Assembly (NCBI RefSeq): GCF_002775205.1
Contig: NC_036456.1
Location: 6,649,463 to 6,713,462 of the forward strand
Reading direction: 5' to 3'
DNA: 64,000 nucleotides
From: Xiphophorus maculatus
Lineage: Eukaryota; Chordata; Actinopteri; Cyprinodontiformes; Poeciliidae
Shown: positions 8,963 through 20,700 of the stretch, piece by piece
How the letters are laid out: each line of letters begins with the position of its first letter
Position numbering within the stretch: position 1 is the stretch's first letter
Position numbers and translations under genes: made by a program
The notes under the pieces: generated by a model
Database searches by the model: none
What the model was told of the DNA's origin: nothing
The model's input: the letters and a program-made list of their open reading frames with translations, nothing else

Positions 8963-11900
8963 ATGGAGCCAGTGCCGACCGTCCCACAGTATTCCATCCT
9001 GGAAGAGGAAAGTCAATGCTCCCTGTCCAGAGCATTGGCCCCAGCCCTGACCCCGACCCCAACTCTGACCCTGACTCCAGCCCTGACCTCTCCTCAGAAC
9101 TCCTCTCTGGTCGCTGCAGGCACAGATCTTCTCCACAAGGTGGAAAACATCCCCACTCGGTTTGAGCCGGCTCCCCAAACGGGCCACACGATCTTCAAGG
9201 AGCAGCTGTTCTGTTCTTACGAGGTCCACAAGCTGAACATTGATCCTGCCACAGTACCACCCTCACCGCCGGCTGCAGAGATGCTCAGGGGGACCATCGA
9301 TTACGTTCAAAGCAACCAACCAGTGGCGTACAGTCACTTCCCCGGCCTCATGAGCCCCTTCCAGGGCCCCGTGTGGAACCCACCAATCAGAGATTTTCCT
9401 CCTGCCGTTTGTCCCAAACCTTGGAACTGTCACGGTTTCGCATCTCCCGGTACCATGGTTTTTGGCGGTTTTCCGCCGATGCACTTTGAACCCAGGGCTC
9501 CCGGAAACTCCTGCATGGTGAACATGGGTTACCTGCCTCCCGCGCCTCCGTTTAGCTTCAGTTCGGGCCCCTGCATGGTGATCAACATGCCGGAGTTCTG
9601 TCACGGCGCGTGTTTGCCTCCTCCCCAAATGTTCGTCGCACCCGAAGGTTATCCCGGCTGGTGCATGAGCCTCCCATTGGAGGCGTTCTACCAGACCTGC
9701 AGACCAGTTCTGTAAGGATGATAACACAATGCTAATCACACAGGGTTTATGGTCGGTTCCTTAGTGTGCTAAATCTGGTCTGCAGGGTTTATAGCAGAAA
9801 AGACAACATGGTGCTGAACGGTACTCAGATGTTGGAGGACAGGAGGAAGGAAAAAGGTAAGTGATCAGGAGTTGTTCTGGAAGAGGCCAGGTATAAAGTA
9901 GAGTGAGTTTATTTGTACCGCTCAACAAAGTGCTTTAAACCATAAAAACATCTGCCACTGTTAAAACAAGTGATAAACATTACATTTTGTCAAGTGCCAT
10001 CATCAAAATCATTAATACACATCGGATATGTTGATCAAAGTTCCAGAGGTTACAAATCAAACACAGCTGGTTTTTAAAGGAGCTCAGTGTTTCAGCAGTT
10101 TTTTTGTAGTTTTCTAGAAGTTTGTTCCAGATTAGAGGGGCGGAAAAACAGAATGCTGCTTCTCCGTGTTTTGGTTCTGGTTCTGGGGACGCAGAGCAGA
10201 ACCCGAGCCAGAAGACCATTCACGCCAGAACCGCCCCTCGGTTCTCGCTGTTCTCTCTTCCTCACAGAAGAACACAAAGTTTTCCCGCCCGACAAGACCA
10301 AGGAACGAGGCAGCCGAGTTTCCCCGACACCTCTGGCCGCTTTTCAGGATCGGATGCAAATGGTATGGACCTGGGATGACAGCGAGGACGTCCCCAACGC
10401 CATCTGTCTCAAGGTTCCTGGGTTTTAAAGCAAACCACACGGAGAAAAACACTCAACTCAGAAATGCTAAAAATATATATATATATATTAATCCGCAGAT
10501 TGAAACGACCGTTTTCATTGGCGCTTTAAAACTAAGTCAATATTTCCACGCAGAGAGAAGAGAATGAGACTCCAGCGACAGAAATCGGCTCCTTCGTGGA
10601 TCATCAGGACGATTTGGGCAATGACACAAACTCGGTCAGAAATGTAAGCTATAACACATGAACCAGAATTTTTGGAATCAAAAATTTCTTTGATGCATTT
10701 ATTGAATGTATTTATTTTTTCTTTAATCAAAGTGACCAGTGTACTGATTCAATAAGGGCTTTTTTTTGTTTGTTTGCTTATTTAAAGTGTTTTGTGGCAA
10801 ATTGCACGGTCAGCTTATTTACATTTACATTATATACATTGCTTGTGTGCACGGTCAGCCCTTACAGAGGCTGAAGTCATGATAGCCTCTTAAGAAGATT
10901 AAAACTAAAGGTGCTCCATGTTCATAGGTTCTGGTAACTTGAATTTCTTTAAATCAGGCAGCATAATGTGTTAATTTCGGAGAACTTTGAGCCTAATTTA
11001 CGTGGGCAAGCAGGTTCTATTACGGCACTTTCTTAACTTTTAAAAAAAAGTTGTTAATCACAGTTTAAGAAAAGGAGAGCTACTTTCTCCATGTAGGGAA
11101 TGTGAAAAAAGTTGTAGAACTTTTTCTGCTTAGTAAAAGAAATCCATCCATCCATCCACCCATCCATCCATCCATCCATCCTCCCTCTAAAAATATGTGT
11201 TTAAATTTTGTGTTTTGTAGATTTTGTGTGATTATCTTTGTCTAATATACGAATTTGTTCAATGATCTGAAATTCATTTTGACACACAAAAAAAAAAACA
11301 AAACAAGAGAAACATTCGCCAAATGGAATGACTGACTAAAAGTTATCAAAATAACTGAAGACCTTTAACAGAAGTTCAAGTCGTTGCATATTTAAGGTCG
11401 GTAACTGTGCAATCACATTTACAACAAAGACATTTTACTTGTTCTATTGAAAACTTGACATGTCAGCCTTTTTTTTTTTTTTTACCAGCAGTTGGACATG
11501 GATGACATGAACTGCCTCTTTACTTCAGACCTGAACACCTTTGACTTCACTCTGGAAGACCTGCAGGTAAAAGATGATAGGCAGACATTAAAGCTGTTGA
11601 TTTATTGCTACAAAAAAAAAAAGTAGTAAGGAAAGTTTGAAAATAACTTTTTCCTCTGTCTGTGCTTGGGCACAAGAGTCTTCTAACTTCATATTTGCAA
11701 CAAAGTGGCACAAGGACAATAAATCCGGGGTTTAGGAGTGACTTTCACAAAGCCCTGACATTAGTAAGATAGGAAACTTGTGGGCAGAGCTGGAAATGTG
11801 TTTGTAAGCAAATCAACCTTTAAATTCGACTCAGTTTCATCCGTTCTTGTCTGGAAGAACGGGTCAAAGTTCCTGCTGTTTATTCCGAGTACTAAAAACA

Positions 11901-14284
11901 TCTGACCCAAGTCAAAGACTTCAGAATGCAATTCTACGTCTAAACTCCAGGGACACTTTGAAGACAGTTCAAGCTAATTCTCCAGTTATCATGGCGTTTA
12001 GCAAATGTAAATAATTTTAGTAATCCTTACTGACCTAAAACCGGAAAGGTTTTGTCTGATTTAATGAGAGATGTTGAGATGCAGAAAGCAGCTGCCCAAT
12101 TATGTCCATAAAAAAAATGTATAATTTGTTTCTGTTTAAAGACTGAAACTAACAATTCCCAATTAAATAACTTGCCCAGATGTTCAGTACTGGAAAGCAT
12201 GAGGTTTTTTTGAATTTATTATTGATTTGATCTCACAACTGTTTTCCAGAGATATGAGTTATTTTAGCGTTAGCATTAGCTTTGTCAGGAATTAAGTTAT
12301 AACTTGGCTTTAACCTAAATAGCTTAACAAACCTCATGTCTTGAATTGTAGTAGTGTACATCGCCTTCCACCCTATGTAATATTGTATACGTTTCTGGTC
12401 TTGAGCCAAGCCAAGTTGCCATGGCTTTTATATTTCTGAGGACATTTTGAAAAAGTCTACAGCAAGAGCCTATCTATTCAGAGAACCTGCTGTAAAATGT
12501 ACTCAAGTAATACCTACTGCATTTTGAGGTTTAGTGACCCAAAAGTAAGATTAATCTCAGAAAAATGTTTTAAATAGCTGCCAAAGCAAAGCAGTTGGAC
12601 TATTATCTGATCAAATTTACAAAATAGCTAGTAACTATTTGACCACTTGAAGCCACTGAAAGACTTGAGTATTGGGTTTTATTATTTTAAAAAAAAAAAT
12701 GCAGTTGTGTCACAGCAAAAGGAAGTTTCTGTCTTCACACTCCTGATCCTAATGTACATGTACTATACAAAGCTGGGGCAAATCATATGTACCTTCAAAG
12801 GACAGACTGTTTGATTAAATTACTTTATGCTGTTGTAATTGACGAGTCTCTTTCTTATGTTCCTGTTTGACCAACAGTCGCTTATGGAGGAGAGCTTAGA
12901 CGAACCTTTAAATAAGAAAAATGCAGAGAAGACGCCTCCGCCGCAAACTGAAATTGAAAGAATAATCCAGTACCTGCTGTCAGACGCCCCAATCACAGAA
13001 TACGAGAGAAAATCATACCAAAACAAGCCAGATTTGCTAGCTGAGGAGGAACCGAGGAAGAACCTGCGTGGCTTCGCCACATTCCAGCGGTCACCCGTAG
13101 AAGAAAAACTAACGTACCCGAACACGTCATTTCCTCTGGATAGACATTTCGAAGATCTGACCTGTAAGAGGGAAGTCAACGATGACCGCAGGAAGGGACG
13201 TGGTGAAAGAGACTCGAAGAAACGTGTTCTAAAAACGGAGACGCAAAGTCGAGAAGCAGCAAGAAAAAATGGCGCCCTTAATGACAGCAAATCGAATTTC
13301 CGCGCGGACATCGGATGGGGTCAGAGGGCGAGGGAACACACCAACGAACTGGACGGGGACGGTTACCCTTTCAGAGCTGGAGAGAGGAAACCAGCCGATA
13401 AAAATCAGGAATACCGAAAGTTCATGGACAAGTGGCAGGAGTCTAGAGTGCCACAAGGAAAACCTCTGGATTTCTTCAGAAGGATGGAAATCAGTAGCGA
13501 ATGGTTATCTAGCATAGAAGAAGAGCTAAGAGAGGATGAGAGGGGGGAAACTTCCAAGGTTGCGAGACGAAAACCTCAAAGCAAAAAAACAGACAGATTG
13601 AAGCCGGCGCCAAAGGCAACCAAACGCTCCTCGTCAAAGAAAGCAGCGGGGGAAGATTCAGGCAAACCTCTGCAGCATTGGAGCCTGATGAAAGGAGCGA
13701 GAGCAAGAGAGACAAAGCACAAAACAACTCAACCCGCTAAAGCATCCAGAAAAACAAAGGCAGAGGTTTACGAAGCCTGCTTTCCACCCAATCTGTCCGC
13801 GAAGTCCAAAAGCAACACAACGGCAGGCAAGTGCAGTCGAAAGGCCAAATGTAAGCCAAAATGTCCCTCCAAACGGATGAAGACGCTCCCTTCTTTGAAA
13901 ACAGCTGAAGGACATCCGGAGTCAGACGGTTTTCTGTGTCCAGCATTAAGTGAAGTGCAGAAGCAGCAATGCGGTGCATTCCTGGGGGGCAAAACAAAAA
14001 AGCAAAAAGTTTCACAAAGGAGAGGAAATGGGTTAAAAATCAAGCCTGAAGCAATCAAAGAAGAAGCACATGAGGAGGAGGAAGAAGAGCTCACGAGTAC
14101 AGCGAAGAAGCACCAGCAGAGAAGCAATACCCCGAAAAAGAGGAAAGGGGGCGCCGACGAGACTCCGGAAATACTCTGTTCCAGTCCGGTGAAAAAGTGT
14201 CGGGACTCTGAGCAGAGAGGGCCCAAAATCAGAATAAGAAGGGAAAGAGGGACTTTAAGAGCAACCTGGCTTCATATAGAGTAA
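8963..14284 (+). CDS. Unrecognised six-exon gene at the NUTM1 position (about 845 aa)
   Basis: Coding exons by splice consensus: 8963-9711, 9786-9856, 10268-10413, 10554-10643, 11492-11566 and 12878-14284. All five junctions keep one open frame, strong evidence that the gene is real. An in-frame TAA lies six bases upstream of the ATG, fixing the start. The N-terminal 270 aa are rich in Pro, Met, Phe, Cys and Gly (for example GFPPMHFEPRAP, PPAPPFSFSSGPC). Exon 5 is short and acidic (MDDMNCLFTSDLNTFDFTLE). The last exon, 468 aa, is highly basic with Lys/Arg runs, an acidic EEAHEEEEEE patch and NLS-like PKKRKGG near the end. A nuclear, largely disordered protein is likely. I recognise no domain. 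Its place between nop10 and lpcat4, on the opposite strand, is that of human NUTM1. Exon 5 has tandem acceptors (CAGCAG) that could add one Gln. An alternative is a lineage-specific germ-cell gene. Confidence 0.75.
9905..10225 (+). repeat. Interspersed repeat family E, copy 1
   Basis: Shares long stretches with 50925-51215, for example CAAAGTGCTTTA, GTGTTTCAGCAGTTTT, GTTTGTTCCAGATTAGAG and GAATGCTGCTTCT. It is a common fish interspersed repeat of unclear class and fills most of intron 2 of the gene at 8963-14284. Confidence 0.55.
11143..11182. repeat. (ATCC)n microsatellite
   Basis: About nine to ten ATCC units with one interruption (CACC), within intron 4 of the plus-strand gene. Confidence 0.9.
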
Positions 14285-14323
14285 CAAATAACCCCCCCAA
14301 AAAGCATGCTTAAAACACATCAC

Positions 14324-14329
14324 TTTATT
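14324..14329 (-). terminator. lpcat4: Candidate distal poly(A) signal of lpcat4
   Basis: TTTATT on the plus strand reads AATAAA on the minus strand, about 410 bases beyond the lpcat4 stop. Another copy occurs at about 14507-14512, so the nearer one may be used instead. Confidence 0.4.
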
Positions 14330-14334
14330 CCTGA

Positions 14335-14340
14335 AATAAA
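14335..14340 (+). terminator. Poly(A) signal of the plus-strand gene
   Basis: AATAAA lies 51 bases after the TAA stop at 14284. A minus-strand AATAAA (14324-14329) sits six bases away, so the two convergent genes probably end inside each other. Confidence 0.55.
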
Positions 14341-14738
14341 CAAGCACTTACAAAAAAAAAACAAGCTTTAAGAATCACTTGCAATACATTTACAGTGTCG
14401 AGTTATTTTGGCGCACACACCACTGTCCCTCACAGAAATCACCTTTTTTTTTAATATAAATTATTTTTGGCTTTCAGCGGTAAAATGAACCTCCAATGAC
14501 ACAAGTATTTATTGAAAGATATATATATATAAAAAAAAGAAACAAACACCAGTAAACATACAGAGCCACTGCGGAGGAAAGCTCCGCCTTCTCTTTGGGC
14601 GTTTCCACATTTGTGCAATTGATGCTCGACTTAAAAATATCATAAAACATATAAAAATAGAACTCTTTGGGTTTGCTTGGTTCCGACGTGATTCGGGGGG
14701 TGAAAACCGTGAGATGAGAACCACCAGTCACTAAACGC

Positions 14739-17700
14739 TCATTCAAACTTCTTGTTGTGTTGTAGAAACCCGTTGGCGCCGTGCGTCACGCCGTTGTTAT
14801 TCACAGCCTTCCCATTGGCTGCTGCAGCAGCGGGCGGCGGCTGTGGCCCCGCCTCCTCGCCCTGCAGGTAGTCGTTCACCACTTTCTGATAGGTCGGATG
14901 GGTCGTCAGCACTCGCAGCAGGCTTTCTGTCAAACATTTAGACACTTTGGTTTTAGTCCAAAATAAAGCGTCGTGTTTGATCGACAAAGAAAAAAACAAA
15001 CAAACAAAAAAAAACATTGTGAATGCTCACCTTCGGTTAGCATCCCCTGACCGGAGGCCTCGGCATACAGAGGACCAGTGTTGTGCTGTGGAATGCCAAG
15101 CAGCGCCCCCATGAGGTCTGAGAGCTCCTCTGCACTTAGGCTGCCTTTTGACTCCTGGTCAAACAGCTGCAAGGTAGGAGGACAAAGGAGTCTGCAGTCA
15201 AATTTAAGACTTTTTTAATTACACCTTCAGTAATGTTTAACTCCAATCAAGACTTAAACAACAAGAATAACTGAGAACTTCCTGAGATTACTTCTGGTTG
15301 TGGCTCTTGGCTGCAGTTTTGTGCTTTTCACACTGCACATGGTTCTCTACAGCCGTAACTGCCATAGTGCCAAGCTCAGTTTTTATGTATTTGTTTATTT
15401 TTTCCCCACAATATACACCTAGCCTTGTATGGGTTACGGACATTTTAAGGCCTTAATTTTAGGTCTATGAATTTCAGACTTTTTAAGGGTTCGGGACATC
15501 CCGATTAAAACGTACATTTCTAAAAATGTGTCGCGCTCAAATTTAAGACCCATAACTTCTGTGAAACAAGCAAGACACTTACTGTAAAAGCAGCGTGAAG
15601 CAGGGCCTTGAAGTTTGTGAAGACGCTAAGGGCCGAGACGCTGAAGTAAAGCTGTCTGAGGTCCACCGTTTCATCCTGATGATGAACACAAAGAAAGAGG
15701 TTACACATGTGACCAAATATTTCATCTGAAACTTTATTTTTTAAAGATTTCCTTTTTTTTTTTTTTTTACTGAAATTAAAATCATATTCACAGATTATTG
15801 CATAAAATACTCTGAAAACAGAGCAAATTACTTACTTTGTCACACTTTTAGGGGCCATGATTGTTTTTTATGGTTGTTTAAAGGAAAGGCTAAAAGCTTC
15901 ATTAAGACAAGTTTCAAAACTTTTTGAGGCTTTTGGGTAGGGTTGAAACGATTAATCGGATTAATCATGACGAATCGATTATTGAAATAATCGTCAACTA
16001 ATTTAAAAATCAATAAATTGTTACAGACACACACACACGCACGCACAAAAGGCCATTTCTTAAAAAAACAACAACATTCAGAGCAGTGATTAAGTCAAAG
16101 CTGTACAAAAAAAGATACATTTTGCATTCAAGATAGAAACACTCTTGTCTATGTGTTTCACCCAAAACTCAAATTCACAAAAGTAATGCTACATTATTGC
16201 ATTTAAGGCAATCAAATGTTCTCATTTAAAAAGGAAGTGATTTGTTTATTTACATTTTTAAAGTATTTCTAATAGCGTATAAAAAGTTAAATGAAAAATC
16301 TGTAGAATGTGCCAATTCTTTGGATCAGATCAATCAATTAATCATCAGAATAATTGATTAATCTTAATAATTGTTAACTGAAGCCCTACTTATGATGTAG
16401 AAGGTGGCCTGTAACATCCAACATCACAATATTTAAAACACAGAGAATGTGGAACAAAAGAAACATTTTTCTTTTTGTTTCATTCAGACCCGAAGAACTG
16501 ACTTCACCTTTGAGTACAAGCCACAGATGGAGACAGCCGTTTGTTTATCCTTCAGGGAGAAAATAGAGGTGAGCTCGTCTGCACTGGCCTTTGACCCCTG
16601 AGCTCCAGACCGACACCTGTCAATCATTTTGGCCAGAGCCGCTTTGATTTCACGAGCCTCCAGTCTGAGAGACAGAAAGATGCGAAAAGGAAGACAATGG
16701 TTAGTTTAAATAACAATAAACAGCTTTGGTTTAGAGATTTAAAAATCAAGAGAAGAGATCTTACCCATTTTTACGCAGAAGAGACAACGTTACCCTGCCA
16801 GGCGGTTCCAGCGGTAGAGACAGGCCACCCAGTTTGCTCACAGGGACCCTGCCCTCCATCACATGGTCCGTGGCTGGGACTCCTAAAGCCCTGTGCAGCA
16901 GTAAAGGACCGTTAGGAAACGGATCAGGTCGTGGACGTTTTAGTCAGAAACTAAAGCGTATCTTTACTGCTAATCAAAACAATTTAAAGCTTAAATACGG
17001 CTCAGCTGCTACATCTGGTGGCAGAAATCTGCAAGTGTTTCTCAAAGCCGAGTGATATAATAAAAACAGTTTTTCCTGTTCGAAAACGTCGCTGCTGTGT
17101 TATTAATACGGTCGATTGTGCCTGGAGTCTGGCTAAATGGTCCAAAAATCAAAATCCCTTCATGTGTTTTCTGTGTCTAGTCCTGTCTGTCTCGATAACA
17201 AATTTTGCAGGATGATAAATTGTCCCAGGAATAATTGCGATAAGCGATAATATCGTGGTTTCGATACCATTTTCAAGTCATATATTGATAACGGCATAAT
17301 AATACTAGTTCACCTTCGCAAAGACAGAGAAACTTTAATTTTGTGAAGAACTTTTAACACTGGAACTGGAAGATATTTTAAATACCCCAAATTAGAGATT
17401 CACAATATATCGGCACCAACGTCAGTATCGGCAGATTTTGGTCATTTTCTAACATATCGGTATCGACTGAGTCAATATGAACAACCGATATTTATTTCCA
17501 TCTTGATGCCGCTCGTTTCTCGTTGGGGTTTTTTTCCCCTAAAGGTGTCAAAACAGTTTAAGCATTTAAACAATATAGGTAAATATTGGTTATTGGCCAA
17601 TATTTGGATATCAATATAGGCCCAAATTTTCATATATCGGTGAAATAAAGTCTAAAATAAAACACGACAACCAAAAACAATAAATAAAACCTACTTACAA

Positions 17701-20700
17701 CCAAAACCATAAATACAACGGATTAAGACTTCTCTGTAAACAAAATTGGCCTTCAAAAGATATTTTGAAATGATCAAACTCATTTTAATATATCATGCGA
17801 TTCATTGATTGGTTGCTTATTGCGGCAGGCGTGGTCGTCTCCTTACTTGGCCATGAGTCTCTGAACATTGTCAGCGTACAGGCTGGGGTCCTTCTTCTCC
17901 TCCTCAGACGGGTTGTAAACAGGCAGGTACTGCAGGACAACAAAAGAAATCGTTTACTCTCAGTTTCAGTTTGTTTTTAAAACCTTTTCTTGAGAGGTTA
18001 AAAGAAAAAGAAAAGTGGCCGATATGGGTAAATACAGCTTCATATCTGCTGCACCTCTTAGAGCAGCCGACAGAGAACACACCCTGAGTACACATATTTA
18101 TGACTTTATTGTGAGGAAACAGGGTGGGGAGGGGGGTCATATGGTTCTTACCTCAACAGTCATGTTTGTGTAAAACTGTGAAGCAGTGTGCCACAGTGCC
18201 TCGGTCCTAAAAAATAAAGACAAAACGATGAAACGACGCAGTTGTGAGAATGCATAGTGTGCTAATTATGACAGGAAACTCAAGAAGAAAACTTGAGAGC
18301 CAGTCTAAATCAGACACCAGCTTCTTTTTCCGGTTATAAACCTGCTTAAATACTCGGGGTTGAACCAGTGAGACTGAATTATCAAAGATAAAAATCAGTG
18401 TTGTTGCAAAGCAAGGCATTATTTTAAACAAGCTATGGAAGATTAAGAAAATAATTAAAATAAGTACTGCCAGATTGAATGTGCTTAATTCATCAAAACG
18501 TAATCCGTAGTATTGAAAACATGAAGCCTAATGCAACTTCTTTAAATGTACCTGTCACATCTAGGAAAATGTAAAAATTTCCAACAAGATGTCAAAATAT
18601 TTTTTTCCTCAGTTTCTTCCAGACTTGAATACACTTGTACACAAAGCAACCAAAACAATTTTTCCTCATTTCTGCCTCTCAGTCTGATCAGTTTCTAAAG
18701 GAGCATTTTAATAGAACAACGACCTTCAGGTATTAGCAGAACTTTTCTTTGTTATTGTTGGTTTCAACTGAGGTTCTCCAAAAAGTGAGAACCGAGTTGG
18801 TCCAAAAGGCTGAAGCAAATAGCTAGTCTGGGAGCAGCCAAGGCAACAGCAGCGAGCTGCAGTTTCAAAGTCCAATACAGTCTTAATAATGTCCTCGCAT
18901 TTTATGCAAATGCTACTTTAAGGCCTTTATACAGTGGATGCAAACTTACATAGAAGCTGAATTGGACGCTGTGAGTCACAAATTATCCGTGTCAAATGCA
19001 AACTGATACTATAATATTTAAAACGTTGATAGCAAGCCAAGCAAAGCCGCACTCAACACTGCATTGTTTGCTTTGGCTCTGCGTTCAGGAAAGAGGCAAA
19101 GCAACAGAATGCAGCCGAGATGGATTTATCTGAAGCTGCAGGTCACATTTGAACCGACACCCATTTCACAGTGAGACGAAGAAGATGGCTTTTATACTTT
19201 GGGCAATTCCAACACTCATACCAGGTAAAGGGGTGACAAAACAAAACAAGAAAGTATTTAATACACAAACCTAACACAAAACAATAAATTTTTACTTTAG
19301 GATTTTATTGTATGGTCCCTCTGCCTGAACGAATGTTTAACTAAATGTCGCAATGTAACTGAAATAAAGAACTGAAACAAAAAGCCTTTGTTCTGTAAAT
19401 AAATACAATATCAATAATTATTTATTAGGTATGGAACCCCTGGTCTCCATCACACTTCCGACAGGCAACACTTTTTAGGCCAGTTTTCATATGGGAAGCT
19501 TAATGGTGGCCCACCACCTCCAGCCTGTATTTCCTGGAAGTTGTCACCTGTTTTACTGCAGACAAAATTCAATTTAAATTTGATTGGTGTTTAAAGGTTT
19601 AGCAAGTAGCATTTGAGGAAACTAATGAGACCCTTTGAGACTACACATGGCAGACCACTTTGGTCTCGATCCCCCAAAAAATTAGCCGTTAGCTTTCAGG
19701 TCCAGCTAATATGGATTCATACTAAAATACGATGTTACGCTAAACTAGGCTATTAGCTATGGACCACCTTTTGACCAATGTGAAATCACCTGGAACTGCT
19801 TTCAATCTTTATCCCCGTTGACAAATGTCATACAAATACGTCTATTAATGTTCATATTGATGACCTTTGTTGCCATCAGGTGGTCAGGGTGTGAATAACA
19901 TCAGATTGTGGCTTTACGCTGTATTTTACGTGCTTTGATAAATGGGAATAGAATAATCTACAATACAATTGATCAAAACAGTACTACCAACTATAGTCTT
20001 ACTTAACTAAAGCGATACAAAGCATAACCTCCGACTTAGCTGATTAAATGATCTAACATTATGAATGTTTGTGGCTAATTAGACCAATCTAGTGCACTTT
20101 TATACCAACACACTTGCATTTCTACCTCCTTTTAGTCAAATCCCATACAAGCTTAATTCACTGCAATGCAACACAAGCCTGAGAAGACACAAAAATAAGC
20201 TAGCTTAAGGAACTCACCATGACGCCCCTTTATATGTCCATCGAACGGTGTCCTGAGGAAGAGCCATAAAAACACAGATCAAACAGTGTAAGCTGGACAA
20301 AAATGGTTTTATCTCAGACCGGGGGGTTTTATATGCCTCCCATTTCCCCATGTTACACACAGTGATATTTGCAGTATGCAAACACTGAACTAAACAGTGT
20401 TTGCAGTCATCTTTAGAAACATGACTCCAAACAGTCAAAAATGCCAGCTGGAAGAGACGAGCTGGCAAACAGCACACAGCTTTTATTGTGCACATCTGCG
20501 AATGCAAGTTCACACATGTGTACATATGATGCAATACCAAAAACAACAAGAACAGTAAAAATAGAGCAGAGGCACACACTGTTGTTAAATGCAGTCAACT
20601 TCGCTGGCTGCTGTTCCCTTTCTACAGCTCTCTAAAATCATGGTTAGAGCCACCAGAAGCCAGCGACTGATCCGACTCATGGTTCAGCACTGGGTCATTT

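Noticed and set aside
9712-9715. TAA at 9713-9715 as the stop of a 250-aa single-exon protein
   Set aside because: The TAA lies within a consensus donor (TCT then GTAAGG), and splicing to 9786 continues the frame through five more exons.
9263-9739. 158-codon minus-strand frame
   Set aside because: Antisense shadow of the GC-rich first coding exon of the plus-strand gene.
10414-10428. TAA at 10426-10428 as the protein end
   Set aside because: A donor after CTCAAG (10413) leads in phase to an open 30-codon exon, a 25-codon exon and the large last exon. A short isoform ending here remains possible.
13768-14226. Ser/Cys/Phe-rich minus-strand frame of 152 codons
   Set aside because: Antisense of the Lys/Glu-rich last exon; the composition is simply the complement.
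16791-16793. GTAACG after GGCAGG as the lpcat4 exon 9 donor
   Set aside because: Using it breaks the frame of the next exon. The later donor (AAATGG then GTAAGA) keeps frame and gives the conserved LLRKNGLEAREI.
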